Made by a program: the position numbers and the translations under genes
Shown here: piece after piece, positions 59,977 to 61,557 of the stretch
How positions within the stretch are numbered: position 1 is the first letter of the stretch
Layout of the letters: each line of letters starts with the position of its first letter
Assembly: GCA_002393555.1 (NCBI GenBank)
Contig: DGSP01000029.1
Location: forward strand, 1 to 61,557
DNA from: Prevotellaceae bacterium UBA4359
Lineage (GTDB): Bacteria > Bacteroidota > Bacteroidia > Bacteroidales > Bacteroidaceae
Direction of reading: 5' to 3'
DNA: 61,557 nt
The notes under the pieces: model-generated
What the model saw: the letters and a program-made list of their open reading frames with translations, nothing else
Told to the model about the DNA's origin: nothing
Database searches by the model: none

Positions 59977-61514
59977 TGATGGAAAATTTTCTTTGCCGTG
60001 GCCTTTACTCTGGTAAGAATGAAGGTTCTTTCAGACTGGCTACACCCGACACCCGATATGGCAACAGATGAAAAGAGCAGACAAACTGTCACGCTTGTCA
60101 AGAACCCCCAAATATCCTCCGGAAGTATCTGATAGACCACAATTGGCATGGCGGCAGCGATTATCGCGACTTTCAGGCAGGTCAATATGACGTCCTTGAA
60201 GAAAACCATACGCCTGAAACCTGCTAATGTGAAAGGAAGCATGTAAAGCCTTGCTCCCAGAGAGAGTACATTGACCGCTATGGACACCACCACCACAGAT
60301 GTCGGAGGCATGCCTATGAAAAGGGCAAGATAGCTGAGGGGGAGATTCAACAATTCTATGCCCCCTACTACGATTTGATAATTGCGAACATTTCCCGTCG
60401 CATTCTGGGCTGTCATCAAAGGTTTCGACAAGGCTGTAATCATCATGCCCGCCAACGTCAGCTGCGAGAAAGCGACAGCATGCTGAGGAACCTGCTTCAA
60501 CCACAGATGCATGATGAAATCGGCATTGATGATGACTGGCAACGACAAGAAAAGAAGGAGGTAGAAACTGAAACGGGCACCCTTGTTGATCAATTTGTGC
60601 ATATAACTGTAATCACCTCTGGCATAGGATTGAGTGATCTGCGGATTCATCGCCATCATGAAATTCCCCACAAACTGGCTGATGGCATGGCCAACCTGAT
60701 TGGCAACTCCACGCGCGGCATTGACTGCCGGGCCAAAGAACAGATTCAGCACCAGATTAACACCGTGATTTTTTAGCACAGAGGCCCCGTTCCCAATCAG
60801 ATGCCATAAGGAGTAACTGAACATGTGCTTCATAAGTGGCGTATCAAGCACAAACCGATATCTGCATTCCTGAAAATGTCTGCGACAGTAAATCTGATAC
60901 ATTAAGCGGATGAAAAATTGCAACAGCATCAACAGCAGTGCATAGAACACCAGACGGTCGAAGGGTTCCCAATAGACCAGGAATGAGATGCCAAGTTGAG
61001 CCAGCCCCTGAAACAGGCCTATATAGGCAAAAGCCTTCATCTTCTCATGCGCAATGATGCTGGCATTGTAAGGAACTGTTATCAGATTCATGCAGAAATT
61101 GAAAACAGAGAACTGAAAGCACCAATTTGCCGCACTTAACCGCTCCGAAGGTAATACCATAACATTGTTCACATACCACACTCCTATTGCCTCAGAAAGA
61201 ATCGCGACCAAAATGGCCAACCCCCACTGTATGGTTACCGCTGTCGAAAACACCACATTCTGCCTCTGTACATTCCCTTTTCCCAATTCAAAATTCAAGA
61301 ACCGTGAGCATGCGCTGGTCAATGCCGCACTAATCAACGCAAACATGGAAACAAATCCGCCTACGACATTATAAATTCCATAGTCTTCTACACCTAACGC
61401 ATCCAATATCACTCTGCTTGTATAGAGAGACACCAGCATTAGGAAAAGCATACGAAAATATAGAATTATCGTATTCTTGGCTATGCGTTTGCTGTCGGCG
61501 GAATTATCAGGCAT
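59973..61514 (-). CDS. Wzx-type polysaccharide flippase
   Basis: 513 residues with about 14 hydrophobic helices, the MATE/MOP exporter fold (RIAKNTIILYFRMLFLMLVS, SRVILDALGVEDYGIYNVVGGFV, then MAMNPQITQSYARGD). It moves undecaprenyl-linked repeat units across the inner membrane for Wzy to polymerise. It is the first polysaccharide gene on this strand in the window; its promoter is not clear in the remaining 43 bp up to the edge. Its stop overlaps the F420-type gene start by 4 bp. Confidence 0.92.
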   Translation of the reverse strand: MPDNSADSKRIAKNTIILYFRMLFLMLVSLYTSRVILDALGVEDYGIYNVVGGFVSMFALISAALTSACSRFLNFELGKGNVQRQNVVFSTAVTIQWGLAILVAILSEAIGVWYVNNVMVLPSERLSAANWCFQFSVFNFCMNLITVPYNASIIAHEKMKAFAYIGLFQGLAQLGISFLVYWEPFDRLVFYALLLMLLQFFIRLMYQIYCRRHFQECRYRFVLDTPLMKHMFSYSLWHLIGNGASVLKNHGVNLVLNLFFGPAVNAARGVANQVGHAISQFVGNFMMAMNPQITQSYARGDYSYMHKLINKGARFSFYLLLFLSLPVIINADFIMHLWLKQVPQHAVAFSQLTLAGMMITALSKPLMTAQNATGNVRNYQIVVGGIELLNLPLSYLALFIGMPPTSVVVVSIAVNVLSLGARLYMLPFTLAGFRRMVFFKDVILTCLKVAIIAAAMPIVVYQILPEDIWGFLTSVTVCLLFSSVAISGVGCSQSERTFILTRVKATAKKIFHQ

Positions 61515-61557
61515 TTTACTTTATAAAAGGGGATTACTATTGGTGCAATATTTTTAA

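Overview
The window is a chromosomal segment of a Bacteroidales bacterium, most likely of the Prevotellaceae (Prevotella/Segatella type). The evidence is the recurrent Bacteroidetes promoter (TTTG, about 20 nt, then TAnnTTTG) in front of most transcription units, the lack of Shine-Dalgarno sequences, the enzyme repertoire (GH88, GH43, GH51, alginate-lyase-fold lyases, CE1-CE6 esterase) and the Prevotella-style C-terminal tails on secreted proteins. No tRNA, rRNA or CRISPR array was seen.

Layout. 1-7.2 kb: the end of tyrS, then a compact peptide-export locus. It has two NHLM-type bacteriocin ABC transporters (the first with a C39 peptidase), a membrane VKOR-thioredoxin oxidase with a catalytically dead C39-like N-terminus, and a 63-residue double-glycine peptide whose core carries two CX3C motifs, the alpha-hairpinin pattern. 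I read it as a system that makes, oxidises and exports a disulfide-stapled helical-hairpin peptide; this is the best candidate for an undescribed system. 7.3-20.4 kb: a DUF4421 protein and an acidic-polysaccharide locus without SusC/SusD (two alginate-lyase-fold lyases, GH88, GH43), controlled by a membrane propeller-AraC regulator and an ECF sigma factor facing each other. 20.4-25.1 kb: a repeat-rich accessory stretch with 23-bp tandem repeats, a ParE/RelE-type toxin-antitoxin pair, a duplicated promoter-leader element, a candidate small RNA, a folded 5' leader, two cohesin-domain secreted proteins (the first split by an (AT)6 tract), a MITE-like inverted repeat and a small peptide gene.

25.3-41 kb: GH51 arabinofuranosidase, a DUF4435/AAA ATPase pair resembling PARIS defence genes, a PurF homologue without its N-terminal cysteine, a lipoprotein, an ABCG-like transporter, a nucleosidase, a CE1-CE6 esterase, a helicase, a PF14907 nucleotidyltransferase and a previously easy-to-miss 43-residue membrane protein. 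Very long, almost perfect hairpins (24-58 bp stems) lie between convergent genes.

41.1-61.5 kb: a surface polysaccharide locus, all on the minus strand: Wzx flippase, ferredoxin-type F420 dehydrogenase homologue, acyltransferase, two intact pyruvyl-transferase-family genes, two GT2, three GT4, Wzy polymerase, TupA-like ATP-grasp, a fused cytidylyltransferase-dehydrogenase, an SDR and LicD, then WecG. The centre is AT-rich and littered with gene remnants (LicD, DUF1919, pyruvyl transferase), which suggests repeated horizontal replacement. Poly-G/C tracts of 9, 8 and 7 bases sit inside three genes of the export/decoration end. The 9-base tract puts the acyltransferase out of frame, and removing one base restores a full conserved N-terminus. 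Phase-variable glycan decoration is therefore likely.
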